From the NCBI GenBank assembly GCA_019694435.1, contig JAIBBZ010000011.1, positions 62,001 to 126,000 on the forward strand: 64,000 bases of DNA. The letters run 5' to 3'. Position 1 is the first letter of the stretch. Every line of letters starts with the position of its first letter. Made by a program: the position numbers and the translations under genes. This stretch comes from Pirellulales bacterium (lineage in GTDB: Bacteria > Planctomycetota > Planctomycetia > Pirellulales > JAEUIK01). Shown in pieces: positions 8,223 through 19,874 of this stretch. The notes beneath the pieces were generated by a model. It was not told the origin of the DNA and made no database searches. It saw only the letters and a list, made by a program, of their open reading frames with translations.

Positions 8223-9515
8223 CTAGCGGCTGGCGCCGGTCGCCTGCAGGGCGCTGGCCAGCACTTGCAGTGCCGTCTCGCATTGCGCGGATGTAACGCA
8301 CAGCGCAGGGCAGAACCGGATTCCGGCCGGCCCGCAGCCCAGCAATAACAAGCCGCGCTCAAAGGCTTCTTGCAGGACATCGTCGCGGCGCCGCGAGTCG
8401 GGTTGCCCGTCGGTGACGACGTCGCAGGCCAGCATCAGGCCGAGGCCACGGACGGCCGTGATGGGCAGGCCTTGCGCGGCCAATCGCGCGAGGCCTTGGC
8501 AAAGCTCGTCCCCGCGTTGGCGCGCCTGATCCAGCAAGCCACGATCGATCAGGTCGAGCGTCGCCAGTGCCGCGCGGCAACTGATCGGGTTGCCGCCAAA
8601 AGTCGAGGCATGTGCGCCCGGCGGCCAGTCCATCAGCTCGGCCTTGGCCACGACGGCCCCCAGCGGCATCCCGCTGGCCAGACCCTTGGCGAGGCAAATC
8701 ACGTCGGGCACCACGCCAAAATGCTCGCAAGCAAACATCCGGCCCGTGCGGCCGATGCCCGACTGCACCTCGTCGGCCACGAGCAGAATGCCGTGGCGAT
8801 CGCAGACGCGTCGCAGCATCGGCAGGAAGTCGGCGCTGGGAACGCGATAACCACTCTCGCCTTGGATCGGTTCAACAAACACGGCCGCAACTTCCTCGGC
8901 CGGGGCGACGTGGGCCAACACGCGCTCAAGCTCACGCTCGTCGCAGTCGTAGGTTGCGTGGTGCACGCCTGCCAAGAGCGGCCCAAACCCCCGTCGATGG
9001 ATGGCCTTGCTTGCGCTGAGCGACAAGGCGCCGCAAGATCGCCCGTGAAACGCGCCATAGAAAGCGATCAATCGGCTGCGGCCGGTGTGGTACCGGGCCA
9101 GCTTGATGGCGGCCTCGATGCTTTCGGTTCCGCTGTTGGCGAAGAACACCCGTTTTGGCTCTGCGCCGGGGGCGAGCCGTGCCAGGCGTTCGGCAAGTTC
9201 GATCTCGGGACGATAGAAGAAATCGGTGCCCGACATGTGGATCAGCTTGCCGGCCTGATCGGCGATCGCGGCCACGACCTCGGGATCGCAATGACCGGTG
9301 GCCGTGACGGCGATCCCGGCGGTGAAATCGAGGAACCGGTTGCCGTCGACGTCCTCGATCACGCAGCCCCAGCCGCGTTCGGCCACCAGCGGATACTGCC
9401 GCGTGTACGACGGCGACAAGACCTGGTCGTCGCGCGCGATGAGCGCGGCGGCCTTGGGTCCCGGCAGTCGGGTAACTAGCTGCGGAGCAGTCTGTAGTTC
9501 GGCGGTCGTGGTCAT
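8223..9515 (-). CDS. class III aminotransferase (4-aminobutyrate / omega-amino acid type)
   Basis: This 430-residue PLP-dependent class III aminotransferase shows NSGTESIEAAIKLAR (127-141), GAFHGRS (154-160), VEPIQGESGY, LLVADEVQSGIGRTGRMFACEH and the PLP lysine Lys277 in CLAKGLASGMP. The family includes GABA, ornithine and lysine aminotransferases. The start lies 3 bp after the aldehyde dehydrogenase stop, so both belong to one operon. The pair fits transamination of an omega-amino acid followed by oxidation of the semialdehyde; the exact substrate is not evident. Confidence 0.9.
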   Translation of the reverse strand: MTTTAELQTAPQLVTRLPGPKAAALIARDDQVLSPSYTRQYPLVAERGWGCVIEDVDGNRFLDFTAGIAVTATGHCDPEVVAAIADQAGKLIHMSGTDFFYRPEIELAERLARLAPGAEPKRVFFANSGTESIEAAIKLARYHTGRSRLIAFYGAFHGRSCGALSLSASKAIHRRGFGPLLAGVHHATYDCDERELERVLAHVAPAEEVAAVFVEPIQGESGYRVPSADFLPMLRRVCDRHGILLVADEVQSGIGRTGRMFACEHFGVVPDVICLAKGLASGMPLGAVVAKAELMDWPPGAHASTFGGNPISCRAALATLDLIDRGLLDQARQRGDELCQGLARLAAQGLPITAVRGLGLMLACDVVTDGQPDSRRRDDVLQEAFERGLLLLGCGPAGIRFCPALCVTSAQCETALQVLASALQATGASR

Positions 9516-9518
9516 GCG

Positions 9519-11063
9519 TCACTTCGGGGGCTGGTCGGAGGGGATTTGTGCGCTCATCCCCTGGGCCATGGTGATCTTCGTGTCGTGATTGACCGTAAAG
9601 GCCGTGCGATGCGTGACCGCTTCGACCAGGGCCGCGGCCGAGGGCTGGCCGTTGCCGCTGCGCTTCACGCCGCCGAACGGCAGATGCACCTCGGCGCCGA
9701 TGCACGGCAGATTGACGTAGCCCATGCCGTAGTCGCACTCGTCGCGGTAATAGCGCCAGCGGCGGTAATCTTCGGTAATCACGGCCATCGACAGGCCGTA
9801 CGGCGTGTCGTTGTAAATCTCGACCGCTTGCTCATCGTCGCGAAACGGCACAATCGCCAGGTGCGGCCCGAACACCTCTTCGCGAATCGTGCGCACGCCG
9901 GGGCGATAATCCTGGCGATAGATAAACGGCGACAGGAAATAACCGCCCGCCAGCGAACCGTCGGTCAGGCGGCCCCCTGCGAGCAGTACCTCGGCACCCT
10001 CTTCCCGGGCCAGCGCGTTGTAGTGCAGAACCTTGTCGAGGGCGGCCTGGTTGATCACCGGCCCGGCAAACGCTTGGGGGTCGAACGGGTCGGCAAATCG
10101 CAGCCGACGGGCTCGATCGACCAGGCCCTCGGCAAAGCGATCGACGAGCGATTCGTGCACCAGGATGCGACCGGCCGAAACGCATCGCTGGCCGGTGGTC
10201 TTGAACGCGCTCAGTACGGCGGCGTCGCAGGCCAGTTCCAGATTGGCGTCGGCACATACGATGACGGCGCTCTTCGAGCCCATCTCGCACGCGCACGTCT
10301 TGTGGTCGCAATCGGCGGCCAGCCGGCGAATGTGTGCGCCGACGTCGTAGCTGCCGGTAAAGCAGACGACGTCGACGTCGTTGTGCCGCGCCAGTTGGTC
10401 GCCGGCTTCCTGGCCCAGGCCATGCACCAGATTCACCACGCCCGGCGGAAACCCCACTTCGGCGAACAACTCGACGAGCCGCTGGCCGATTTGCGGCGTT
10501 TCTTCCGAGGGCTTGAAGACAACCGTGTTGCCTTCGAGCAGGCTGGGCCCCAGCATCCACAACGGGACGGCGAAGGGAAAGTTCCACGGCGTAATCACTG
10601 CCACGACGCCGCGCGGCTTGCGGCGCACATACAGGTCCTTGGCGGCGATCTCCGACGCGAGCACCTCGCCGATCGGCTGCCGCGCCGTACCGCACACGTA
10701 TTCGACCATGTGCAGCCCTTCGGTCACTTCGGCCCGCGCTTCGTTGAGCACCTTGCCGCTTTCGCGGGCCAGTACGGCCGCGAGGACGTCGGTCTGTTGG
10801 GCGATCCGCTCGGCCAGGCGGAGGAACAACTCGCCGCGGCGAATGCGACTCGTACGACGCCATGCCGGCTGCGCGCGGCGGGCGGAACGTACCGCTTGAT
10901 CGACTTCATTCGCTCCGCCGCAGGGATAGGTGCCCAGAACGACGGAGACGTCAGCGGGATTACGGTTCTCAAACGAATCGCCGCCGACTGAATGCCAACC
11001 GCCGTTCCAGTAGTGACTGCCGACCCAGCCACTTCTCGTTGCGCGCATGGTTCCCGCGGTCAT
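9519..11063 (-). CDS. NAD(P)-dependent aldehyde dehydrogenase
   Basis: The protein has 514 residues from the ATG at 11063, chosen because AGGAG lies 7 nt upstream; an upstream in-frame extension to 11213 lacks a site. ALDH motifs are ITPWNFPF (157-164), FKPSEETP with Lys184, FTGSYDVGAHI (235-245), the general base Glu260 in CACEMGSKS, and catalytic Cys294 in TTGQRCVSAGR. EEVFGPHLAIV and LPFGGVKRSGNG are near the end. It is transcribed just ahead of the class III aminotransferase (3-bp gap), suggesting joint catabolism of an amine. The subfamily is uncertain; it is not close enough to one named enzyme to assign a symbol. Confidence 0.9.
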   Translation of the reverse strand: MTAGTMRATRSGWVGSHYWNGGWHSVGGDSFENRNPADVSVVLGTYPCGGANEVDQAVRSARRAQPAWRRTSRIRRGELFLRLAERIAQQTDVLAAVLARESGKVLNEARAEVTEGLHMVEYVCGTARQPIGEVLASEIAAKDLYVRRKPRGVVAVITPWNFPFAVPLWMLGPSLLEGNTVVFKPSEETPQIGQRLVELFAEVGFPPGVVNLVHGLGQEAGDQLARHNDVDVVCFTGSYDVGAHIRRLAADCDHKTCACEMGSKSAVIVCADANLELACDAAVLSAFKTTGQRCVSAGRILVHESLVDRFAEGLVDRARRLRFADPFDPQAFAGPVINQAALDKVLHYNALAREEGAEVLLAGGRLTDGSLAGGYFLSPFIYRQDYRPGVRTIREEVFGPHLAIVPFRDDEQAVEIYNDTPYGLSMAVITEDYRRWRYYRDECDYGMGYVNLPCIGAEVHLPFGGVKRSGNGQPSAAALVEAVTHRTAFTVNHDTKITMAQGMSAQIPSDQPPK

Positions 11064-11277
11064 GAGCCTACTCCTGACGACTGGCGCGTCGTCTTCCCGA
11101 ACGCTACGGCCCGACGGGGCAGCAGCAAAACTAGAAACCGCCACCTCAACCATACGTCCATGTCGAGGCCGGGCAAGGCGGTTGCTACCGAAGTCCAAGT
11201 CCTTGATTGGCATGGACTTGCGGCGCTAGTTGCTGCCCGGAAAAGGACATCCGGGGCAAACTGGCAAGTGCGATGGA

Positions 11278-13023
11278 TCAGCCGGCCGGAAGCGTTGCCG
11301 GCTGGCCTTTCGGGGGCGTGCCCAAGAAGGGGCGAATCAAGATCACCCAGATGGCTTCGAGCAACATGAGCGCGGCCAGCGCCACGAGGATGATCGCCAC
11401 CCAGGGCACCGCCGTGGCCGGCTGCCATGCACCTTCGGCGTTGTAGCCGGCCCGCACCATGCTCAGCAGCGCCCAACTGCTCATCACGTACATCAACACG
11501 GTGGGGACGCCCGTCACGAGCCAGACCCACCAGGCGCGGCGTGTGCGCCACAACCAGACGGTGACGCCCAACAGCGTCAGCGCCGCCAGGAGTTGATTGC
11601 TGGCTCCAAACAACGACCAATAGACCTTCCAGGCCGGCTGGGCCTTGCCGGCGGCGTCGGTGACCGTCTGCGTGACGAAGAACAAGGGCGTGCAGGCCGT
11701 CAGCGCCGTGCCAAACCAGCGGCCGCCGGTGCCGCGCCAACCGGTGAGTTCTTGGATGATGTACCGACCCAGGCGCGTGCAGACATCGAGCGTGTCGTAG
11801 ACGAACGTCGTGAACGCCATCAGCGCAAACGAAATCGCCAGCGCGGGCGGTATGCCCAACGACTGCATATAGGTCCCGATCCCGTGGGCATAGATGTAAT
11901 TCGGCTGCCCGTTGCGCAACGGATCGGAGTTGGGCATCAGGATCATCACGCAGGACAGCGACAAAATGGCCACCAGCGCTTCGAGCAACATGGCGCCATA
12001 ACCGATCGGCCGTGCGTCGGTCTCCCGTCGCAGTTGTTTCGACGTCGTGCCCGAGGCAATCAGCGAGTGAAATCCCGAGCAGGCGCCGCAGGCGATGGTG
12101 ATGAACAGCATCGGAAACAGCGTCTCGCCCTTGGCGCTGGTCCAGCCGGTGAAGGCCGGGTACTCGATCGGTTGCGGGCCGAACAACAGGCCCACGCCGC
12201 CGCCGATGAGCGCGATATACAAGAAGTAGCCACCGAGGTGCCCTCGCGGCTGCAGCAGCAGCCACAGCGGAGTGACCGACGCCACGAGGCAATAGCCCAG
12301 CAGCAACACGTCCCAGAGCTTGTGTGTCTGCTGCGGCGTCAGCTCGAGCCAGCGATCGAGGTCGACCGGCACCTTCTGGCCCAGCCAGATCGCCACGCCG
12401 ATGAGCGGCACGAAGATGGCCGTGGCCTTGCCGAGCGACAATCCCGTATAGCGCATCAGCAACGCCATGACGATCGGCAGCATCAAATACATCAACGACG
12501 AGCTGGCGATGCCGCCGCCCGAGACGACCTGGCCGCTTTCGAGCGTTTGCTGCCCGACAAAGGCTGCGGCCGTGATATCGGTGAAGGCGACGATGATGTA
12601 CACCAGCGCCAGCCAGACAAAGCTCAGGAACAGCAGGTACGACCGCACGCTCATGTGATCTCGGACCACTTCGGCAATCGAGCGCGCCTGGTGCCGGATC
12701 GAGGCCACCAGCGCCAGCATGTCGTGCACGCCGCCGATGAAGATCGATCCGAATAAGATCCACAAGAGCGCCGGCAACCAGCCAAATGCCACGCCGGCCA
12801 GGATCGGGCCGACGATGGGGCCGGCCGCGGCAATCGCGGAGAAATGTTGGCCCAGCAGGAATTGCGGCGCGATGGGCTCGAAATCAACGTCGTCGCGCAG
12901 CGCCACGGCTGGCGTCGGGCGTTCGGAGTCGAGCTGCAGCAGCCGGCCCAGCAAGGGACCGTACACGCGATAGGCGGCCAACAACACCACCGCCGACGCG
13001 AAGAAGATCAAGAGCAGGTACAT
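11278..13023 (-). CDS. cstA: carbon starvation protein CstA family transporter
   Basis: This protein has about 581 residues from the ATG at 13023, the start that puts a membrane helix directly at the N-terminus ([18 protein letters not shown]). An upstream in-frame start at 13107 would add a charged tail. More than a dozen hydrophobic segments are present, plus CstA signatures: [34 protein letters not shown] and [19 protein letters not shown]. CstA proteins take up peptides or pyruvate during carbon limitation. The ALDH start lies about 210 bp downstream and it stands alone in its transcription unit. Confidence 0.9.
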   Translation of the reverse strand: MYLLLIFFASAVVLLAAYRVYGPLLGRLLQLDSERPTPAVALRDDVDFEPIAPQFLLGQHFSAIAAAGPIVGPILAGVAFGWLPALLWILFGSIFIGGVHDMLALVASIRHQARSIAEVVRDHMSVRSYLLFLSFVWLALVYIIVAFTDITAAAFVGQQTLESGQVVSGGGIASSSLMYLMLPIVMALLMRYTGLSLGKATAIFVPLIGVAIWLGQKVPVDLDRWLELTPQQTHKLWDVLLLGYCLVASVTPLWLLLQPRGHLGGYFLYIALIGGGVGLLFGPQPIEYPAFTGWTSAKGETLFPMLFITIACGACSGFHSLIASGTTSKQLRRETDARPIGYGAMLLEALVAILSLSCVMILMPNSDPLRNGQPNYIYAHGIGTYMQSLGIPPALAISFALMAFTTFVYDTLDVCTRLGRYIIQELTGWRGTGGRWFGTALTACTPLFFVTQTVTDAAGKAQPAWKVYWSLFGASNQLLAALTLLGVTVWLWRTRRAWWVWLVTGVPTVLMYVMSSWALLSMVRAGYNAEGAWQPATAVPWVAIILVALAALMLLEAIWVILIRPFLGTPPKGQPATLPAG

Positions 13024-13310
13024 GGAACCGCCTTCAGACCCCGTGTGCCGCCGCATCGTGCGTTCGGTCAATCGCCCAATATAGGTCAGCTGCCGGGGCC
13101 GCTCCACCGCAACGCGAATCCGGTAGACGGACTGCGCGGGTCCCCTATAATTCAGCCTCTTTCCGAGCGGCGCTCGCCATGCCGCGCTGCCGCGAGCGGC
13201 CTGGCCCGCGCAACGGCTGGGTCTCGCGTGGCCAGTTCATGCGGGGCCGGGGCGGTAGCCGCCCCTTCAGGCGACCTCATCCCAGGGCTCTAGGTGCAGG
13301 AAGCGAATTC

Positions 13311-14363
13311 GTGACAGAAAAAGTCGTCATCATCGGCAGCGGCCCAGCGGCCTGGACCGCGGCCATCTACGCCGCCCGCGCGGCGCTCAAACCGCTCGTC
13401 ATCGAGGGGGCGATCACCGAAGAAAACCGCCTGGCCGGCACCTTGCCGCTAGGTCAGCTGGCGCTCACCACCGAGGTGGAAAACTACCCGGGCTTTCCCG
13501 CGGGTGATTTGGGTGGGTATCTCGACCACGCGATCGTGGCCGATCGCCGTCAGCTCATGGCGCCGCACCAGAAAGAAGGCGTCAGCGGTCCCGAATTAAT
13601 GGAGCTCATGCGGCAGCAGGCCACGAATTTCGGCTCGCGGATCGTCACCGACGACGTGGTCGAAGTTGATTTCTCGCATCGGCCCTACCGCCTCAAGTTG
13701 CTCGAAGGCCAGCCAGTCGAGGCCCATGCCGTGATCGTGGCCACCGGTGCCCGGGCCAACTACCTGGGGCTCCCGTCGGAAGATCGCTACAAGAACCGCG
13801 GCGTCAGCGCGTGCGCAGTCTGCGACGGCGCGCTGCCGCGATTCCGCAACAAGCCCCTGGTTGTCGTGGGCGGGGGCGACTCGGCCGTCGAGGAAAGCAC
13901 CTACTTGTCCAAGTTCGCCAGCCGCGTTTACCTGGTCCATCGCCGCGACGAACTGCGGGCCTCGAAAATCATGGCACAGCGCGCGTTGAGCGATCCGAAG
14001 ATCGAGGTGGTCTGGAATCATGCCCTCGACGAGGTGTTGGGCACCGACGAGCGCGGCGTGACCGCGGTGCGGCTGCGCAGCACTGCCGACGGCGGAGCGA
14101 CGCACGAGCGCGAAGCCGCAGGGGTGTTTCTGGCGATCGGCCACACGCCGAACACGCGTTTTCTCGAAGGCAAGCTGGAGCTGACGGAGAAGAAGTACGT
14201 CAAGCTCACCGTGCCGCATCGCACTTTCACCAGCGTTGCCGGGGTGTTTGCCGCGGGCGACGTGGCCGACGACTACTACCGGCAGGCGATCACGGCGGCC
14301 GGCACCGGCTGCATGGCGGCGCTCGATGCCGAGCGGTGGCTCGCGGCGGAAGGCGTGCACTAG
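13311..14363 (+). CDS. trxB: thioredoxin-disulfide reductase family flavoprotein
   Basis: A GTG start at 13311 is supported by AGGAAG about 8 nt upstream and by the FAD Rossmann motif beginning at once ([20 protein letters not shown]). The protein has 350 residues. The redox centre is CAVC (Cys168, Cys171) in [13 protein letters not shown], and the NADPH motif [13 protein letters not shown] follows. [30 protein letters not shown] closes the FAD domain. It is about 30 residues longer than E. coli TrxB, mainly from an insertion near residues 65-90. It should reduce thioredoxin or a related partner in the cytoplasm. It lies 33 bp upstream of asnS on the same strand. Confidence 0.9.
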   Translation: MTEKVVIIGSGPAAWTAAIYAARAALKPLVIEGAITEENRLAGTLPLGQLALTTEVENYPGFPAGDLGGYLDHAIVADRRQLMAPHQKEGVSGPELMELMRQQATNFGSRIVTDDVVEVDFSHRPYRLKLLEGQPVEAHAVIVATGARANYLGLPSEDRYKNRGVSACAVCDGALPRFRNKPLVVVGGGDSAVEESTYLSKFASRVYLVHRRDELRASKIMAQRALSDPKIEVVWNHALDEVLGTDERGVTAVRLRSTADGGATHEREAAGVFLAIGHTPNTRFLEGKLELTEKKYVKLTVPHRTFTSVAGVFAAGDVADDYYRQAITAAGTGCMAALDAERWLAAEGVH

Positions 14364-14396
14364 TCTCAGGACCTTTCTCCCGCGGCAGGACGCGCG

Positions 14397-15788
<1,392 letters not shown>

Positions 15789-15839
15789 GGCACGGCGCCC
15801 GGCCGCCGGCGGTTAGCCGCGTGCCCGTCGGACGGCGAT

Positions 15840-16850
15840 TCAGCCGGGCTGATTGGCCACCGTGTCTTGCACCATGATGGCCTTCTGGCCCTTGTAGGCC
15901 CCCAGCCGGGCGTGGAATTTTTCGACGCCTTCGATCCGCACGATCAGCGGAGTGCGGACGTCTTTGTCGGTGGTGATGATGTCGCCCACGCGGAGGCCGA
16001 TCAGCTCACGGGTGGTGATGGTTGTCTCGGCCAGCTCGACGACCAGCTCGGTCAAGGCGCCGCTAATCGCCTGGCTGATGTGCTGCACGGTCTCGGGCGT
16101 GGCGTTGCGCCGGCCATAGGTGGTCCAGCTATTCGACGAGAGTTTCGAGCTGATGCGTTCGATCGAGTTGAATGGGATGCACAGGTTGAGCATGCCGCGC
16201 AGCTCGCCCATCGTGAGCTCGAAGCTGATCAGCACGACGACTTCGTTCGGCGGCACGATCTGCACGAGGTGCGGGTTGCTCTCGACGCGGACCACCGACA
16301 GGTTCAAGTCGAGGACGTTTTCCCAGGCCTTGCGCAGCTCGTGCAAGAACAACTGCGTAATCCGCGAGACCAGGCCGAGCTCGATCTCGGTCAGCGGGCG
16401 GCGCATCGGCGCGCTCGGTTCTTGCCCGCCGCCCAGCAGCCGATCGATGATTGGGTACAGGATCGAAGGATTGATATCGAGGATTAGGTTGCCTTCGAGC
16501 GGCTCGGCCTGCAGCAGGTTGAAGCAAGTCGGGTTCTCGAGGCTGAAGACGAACTCGCTGTAGGTCAACTGATCGACGCTCGTCAGCTTCACTTCGACAA
16601 TGCTGCGCAAGAACGCCGAGAGCGCCGCGCCGAAATTGCGGCTGAAGCCTTCGTGCAGGGTCTGCAGCGCCCGCATCTGCTCTTTGCCGACGCGTTCCGG
16701 CCGCTTGAAGTCGTAGGGCGTGACCTTCTCGCGCGGGCGACCCGGCGCGGCGGCCTTCGGGGCGGCCGCGGCGGCGGGTTTGGGCTTGGCTGCGCCGACG
16801 GCGGACAGCAAGTTCTCGACTTCCGCCTGGCTGAGTACGTCTTCGGACAT
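15840..16850 (-). CDS. fliM: flagellar motor switch protein FliM
   Basis: This 336-residue protein begins with the CheY-P-binding-type segment VLSQAEVENLLSAV, then a Pro/Ala linker, the FliM middle domain (LQTLHEGFSRNFGAALSAFLRS, LNLCIPFNSIERI) and a C-terminal SpoA/FliN-like domain (LIGLRVGDIITTDK, IEGVEKFHARLGAYKGQKAI). FliM is part of the cytoplasmic C-ring and sets rotor direction. No other flagellar gene is nearby, which is common in planctomycetes with scattered flagellar genes. It is the last gene of the minus-strand run, 39 bp after proA. Confidence 0.95.
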   Translation of the reverse strand: MSEDVLSQAEVENLLSAVGAAKPKPAAAAAPKAAAPGRPREKVTPYDFKRPERVGKEQMRALQTLHEGFSRNFGAALSAFLRSIVEVKLTSVDQLTYSEFVFSLENPTCFNLLQAEPLEGNLILDINPSILYPIIDRLLGGGQEPSAPMRRPLTEIELGLVSRITQLFLHELRKAWENVLDLNLSVVRVESNPHLVQIVPPNEVVVLISFELTMGELRGMLNLCIPFNSIERISSKLSSNSWTTYGRRNATPETVQHISQAISGALTELVVELAETTITTRELIGLRVGDIITTDKDVRTPLIVRIEGVEKFHARLGAYKGQKAIMVQDTVANQPG

Positions 16851-16889
16851 GCGGGGCCTCCTTGCCCAGACCGCATCGGTGCGAGGCTG

Positions 16890-18164
16890 CTAGGTGCGCG
16901 TCTGGCCGCTCCCGTAGCAGATGTATTTGTAGCTGGTCAATTCCTTCAGTCCGCACGGGCCCCGCGCATGAAACTTGTCGGTGCTGATGCCGATCTCAGC
17001 GCCCAACCCAAGCTGCCCACCATCGTTGAACCGCGTGCTGGCGTTGATCATCACGGCCGCGCTGTCGACACGGGCCGCGAATCGCCGGGCCGCGTCGTAG
17101 TCGCGCGTGACGATCGTGTCGGTGTGCTTTGAGCCATAGCGATTGATATGGTCGATCGCCTCATCGAGCGAACTGACCACCTTGGCCGAAAGAATCGGCG
17201 CCAAATACTCGGTGGACCAATCGTCGGCCGTCGCCCCAACGGCGCCGGGCACAAGTCGGCAAACCTGCTGGTCGCCGCGGATCTCCACTTGTTGCCGGGC
17301 CAGGACCGGCGCGAGCCGCGCGAGAAACGCCTCGGCGACGTCCTCGTGGATGACCAGCGATTCCGCGGCATTGCAAACGCCGTAGCGCTGGCACTTCGAA
17401 TTCTCGGTCAAACGCACGGCCATCTCGAGGTCGGCCGCGCGATCGACATAGACGTGGCAATTGCCCGTAAAGTGCTTGATCACCGGCATCCGGGCCTCGG
17501 CGGCCACGCGGCGGATCAGGCTCTCGCCGCCCCGGGGGATGGCGACGGTGACATATTCATCCAAGCCCAACAAATGTCCCACGGCGTCGCGATCGGTGGT
17601 GCCAACGAGCTGCACGGCGCTGGCGGGCAGCCCGCAGGCGGGCAGCTCGGCGACCAGTAATTCGGTGAGCACGACGTTCGAGTGCAGGGCCTCTTTGCCA
17701 CCGCGCAGGATCACGGCGTTGCCGCTCTTGACGCACAGCGCGGCCGCGTCGGCCGTCACGTTGGGGCGCGACTCGTAGATGAAGAAGATCACGCCCAAGG
17801 GCACGCGAATCTTTTGCACGTCGAGTCCGTTGGGACGTACCGACGACTCGATCACCTCGCCGATCGGGTCGGGCAGTGCGGCGACCTCTTCGAGCCCCCG
17901 GGCCATGTCCTCGATGCGCGCGGGCGTCAAACGCAGCCGGTCGACGGCCGCCGGCGTCAGGCCGTATTCGGGTGCCGCGGCCACATCGCGGGCATTGGCG
18001 TCAAGGATCTTCTCGGCACGCTCGCGTAGTCGTGCCGCGCATTGCCGCAGCCATTCGTTTTTCTGAGCCCCCTGCGCGCAGCCGAGATCGACCGATGCCG
18101 CCTGGGCGCGCTGCGCCAAGTCGACGCAATAGGTGCGCAAATCGGACTGCTCGGCGATCGCCAT
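16890..18164 (-). CDS. proA: glutamate-5-semialdehyde dehydrogenase
   Basis: The protein has 424 residues from the ATG at 18164, matching the usual ProA length of about 417; a GTG at 18209 would add 15 residues. Family motifs are [39 protein letters not shown] and catalytic Cys264 in [28 protein letters not shown] is the typical ending. It reduces gamma-glutamyl phosphate in proline synthesis in the cytoplasm. proB is not in the window. It lies between folP (191-bp gap) and fliM (39-bp gap). Confidence 0.95.
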   Translation of the reverse strand: MAIAEQSDLRTYCVDLAQRAQAASVDLGCAQGAQKNEWLRQCAARLRERAEKILDANARDVAAAPEYGLTPAAVDRLRLTPARIEDMARGLEEVAALPDPIGEVIESSVRPNGLDVQKIRVPLGVIFFIYESRPNVTADAAALCVKSGNAVILRGGKEALHSNVVLTELLVAELPACGLPASAVQLVGTTDRDAVGHLLGLDEYVTVAIPRGGESLIRRVAAEARMPVIKHFTGNCHVYVDRAADLEMAVRLTENSKCQRYGVCNAAESLVIHEDVAEAFLARLAPVLARQQVEIRGDQQVCRLVPGAVGATADDWSTEYLAPILSAKVVSSLDEAIDHINRYGSKHTDTIVTRDYDAARRFAARVDSAAVMINASTRFNDGGQLGLGAEIGISTDKFHARGPCGLKELTSYKYICYGSGQTRT

Positions 18165-18355
18165 AGGGAAGAGCCTGAAATCAGGCGCAAAGCGTGCGGG
18201 GAAAGACACTTCGATCCAGAGCGAAGTATTGCCAGCCCCTGCCGCAGAGTCAACGCCGGTCGAACGCCGCAGAGATTGGCATGAAATGTCCTAAGTGGCT
18301 GTGCAGAAGAGGTTTGTGCGCTGCGGTTCGGGCGAGGCTGCCGCCTGGCCCGCGG

Positions 18356-19282
18356 TTACTCGACTCGCCGCGCGGTTCCGTCGATCCCGCCGACCGCCGC
18401 GAACAGTTCCAAGGCTTGCCGCACCGGTCCGACGTCGTGCACGCGCAGGATTTGCACCCCTTGGGCCGCCAGAGCCAGGGTCACGCCGATGGTGCCGGCC
18501 ATGCGGTCGAGCGCTTTGTCGCCCAGAACCTTGGCGATAAAGCCCTTCCGTGAAGGGCCGACCAAGAGCGGACAGCTCAGGTCGTGAAAGCGCCAGCAGC
18601 CGGTGAGCAGATCCAGGTTGTGCTGATGCGTCTTGCCGAAACCAATGCCCGGGTCGAGGGCGATGCGCTCCTGGGCGATCCCCTGCGCGGTCAGCGCATC
18701 GCGGCGGTCGCGGAGAAAGCCGCCGATTTCGCCGAACAAATCGCCATAGCTCGGAGCATCCTGCATGGTTTGCGGATTGCCGCGCATGTGCATCGCGCAG
18801 ACCGCGGCTCCGCTCGTGCGTGCGACGTCGATCATGCGCGGATCGCCGGTCAGCGCCGTCACGTCGTTGATGATTTCGACACCGGCTGCCAGGGCCGCTT
18901 CGGCGACCACGGCCTTCGACGTATCGATCGACAGTGGCACGCCGGCAGCTCGCAAGCCCTCGAGGACAGGCATGACGCGGCGCAGCTCGTCATCGGCCGG
19001 CACCCTCTCGGCATAGGGCCGCGTGCTTTCGCCGCCGATGTCGAGCAGGTCGGCGCCGGCGGCGCACAACCGTAGCCCATGTTCGATCGCCTGCCGAGGA
19101 TCGTCGTACAGCCCACCGTCGGAGAAGCTGTCGGGCGTGACGTTGACGATGCCCATCACCAGCGGGCGCGGACCAAGCGGCACAGCCCGCGTGCGCAGGC
19201 GCCACTCGGTCGACCGGCCGGGAAAACGTTGTGCGAGAGGAAGCGGCTGTTGCGGGAGCCGCGGATCGATGGCATTGCTCAT
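18356..19282 (-). CDS. folP: dihydropteroate synthase
   Basis: This 308-residue TIM-barrel enzyme has all FolP signatures: VMGIVNVTPDSFSDGG, ADLLDIGGESTRP, PLSIDTSKA, EIINDVTAL, CAMHMRGNPQTM, IALDPGIGFGKTHQHNLDLL and PLLVGPSRKGFI. It joins p-aminobenzoate to the pterin pyrophosphate in folate synthesis. The N-terminus has about 40 extra residues before the barrel. Its start lies 10 bp after the lptE-like stop, so it is part of the same run. Confidence 0.95.
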   Translation of the reverse strand: MSNAIDPRLPQQPLPLAQRFPGRSTEWRLRTRAVPLGPRPLVMGIVNVTPDSFSDGGLYDDPRQAIEHGLRLCAAGADLLDIGGESTRPYAERVPADDELRRVMPVLEGLRAAGVPLSIDTSKAVVAEAALAAGVEIINDVTALTGDPRMIDVARTSGAAVCAMHMRGNPQTMQDAPSYGDLFGEIGGFLRDRRDALTAQGIAQERIALDPGIGFGKTHQHNLDLLTGCWRFHDLSCPLLVGPSRKGFIAKVLGDKALDRMAGTIGVTLALAAQGVQILRVHDVGPVRQALELFAAVGGIDGTARRVE

Positions 19283-19292
19283 GCCACGGAGT

Positions 19293-19868
19293 CTACCACG
19301 GGGCTTCCATCAGTCCGACGATCTGCTCGGCGATCTTCTGGATCGCCTTTTGCTGGCCGACGACGATCGATTGGCCGGCCTCGGGAACGACGCTGCTGGC
19401 ATAATCGACGTCGGCCAACGCGCCGGGAATCGCTACCGCGGCCGGCGCGCGGAGCAGCGTACCCTGGCGATCGACCCAGCGGACCTGGACCTGGAAAGTC
19501 AATTCGGATTCGCGGGCCTCGTCGGTCGGGCTCGTGACGATCACCCGCTTGGTGTCGTTGACCAGGGTGCCCGTCAGCACGCTGTCGGCATTGGGCGTGT
19601 TCACCACCTGGAACGGCGTCTTGAGCTGGATTTCCTTGACGACGGCCTCGGTCAGCCGTTCGCCCAAGTTGCGGCGATAGCTTGTCGAATCGAAGATCGG
19701 TACATAGACCGTGCGGATTTCCGGCGGGTAGAGCGAGGCCACGCCGGCGCGATAGCCCGCGCATCCGCCCGCCGTCGCGAACAACAACAGCAACGCCGCA
19801 AGGCGGCGCGCCGGCCGGCCGTATGGATGGCAGATTGGCGAGCGCTGGCGATCCATCGCGTGTCTCAT
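19293..19868 (-). CDS. LptE-like outer-membrane LPS-assembly lipoprotein
   Basis: This 191-residue lipoprotein has a signal segment LAALLLLFATAGGC with a lipobox ending in Cys36, followed by a compact domain (PPEIRTVYVPIF, RRNLGERLTEAVVKEIQL, ADSVLTGTLVN, VIVTSPTDEARESELTFQVQVRW). This is the pattern of the LptE/RlpB family, which plugs the LptD barrel in the outer membrane. Its neighbour bamD-like is also an outer-membrane biogenesis lipoprotein, and the gap is only 6 bp. The call is by family resemblance; sequence identity in this family is always low. Confidence 0.75.
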   Translation of the reverse strand: MRHAMDRQRSPICHPYGRPARRLAALLLLFATAGGCAGYRAGVASLYPPEIRTVYVPIFDSTSYRRNLGERLTEAVVKEIQLKTPFQVVNTPNADSVLTGTLVNDTKRVIVTSPTDEARESELTFQVQVRWVDRQGTLLRAPAAVAIPGALADVDYASSVVPEAGQSIVVGQQKAIQKIAEQIVGLMEAPW

Positions 19869-19874
19869 GCGCGG

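Noticed and set aside
11060-12763. A 567-codon minus-strand frame overlapping cstA
   Set aside because: It is a shadow of cstA in another frame: no membrane segments, Arg/His-rich, no start signal.
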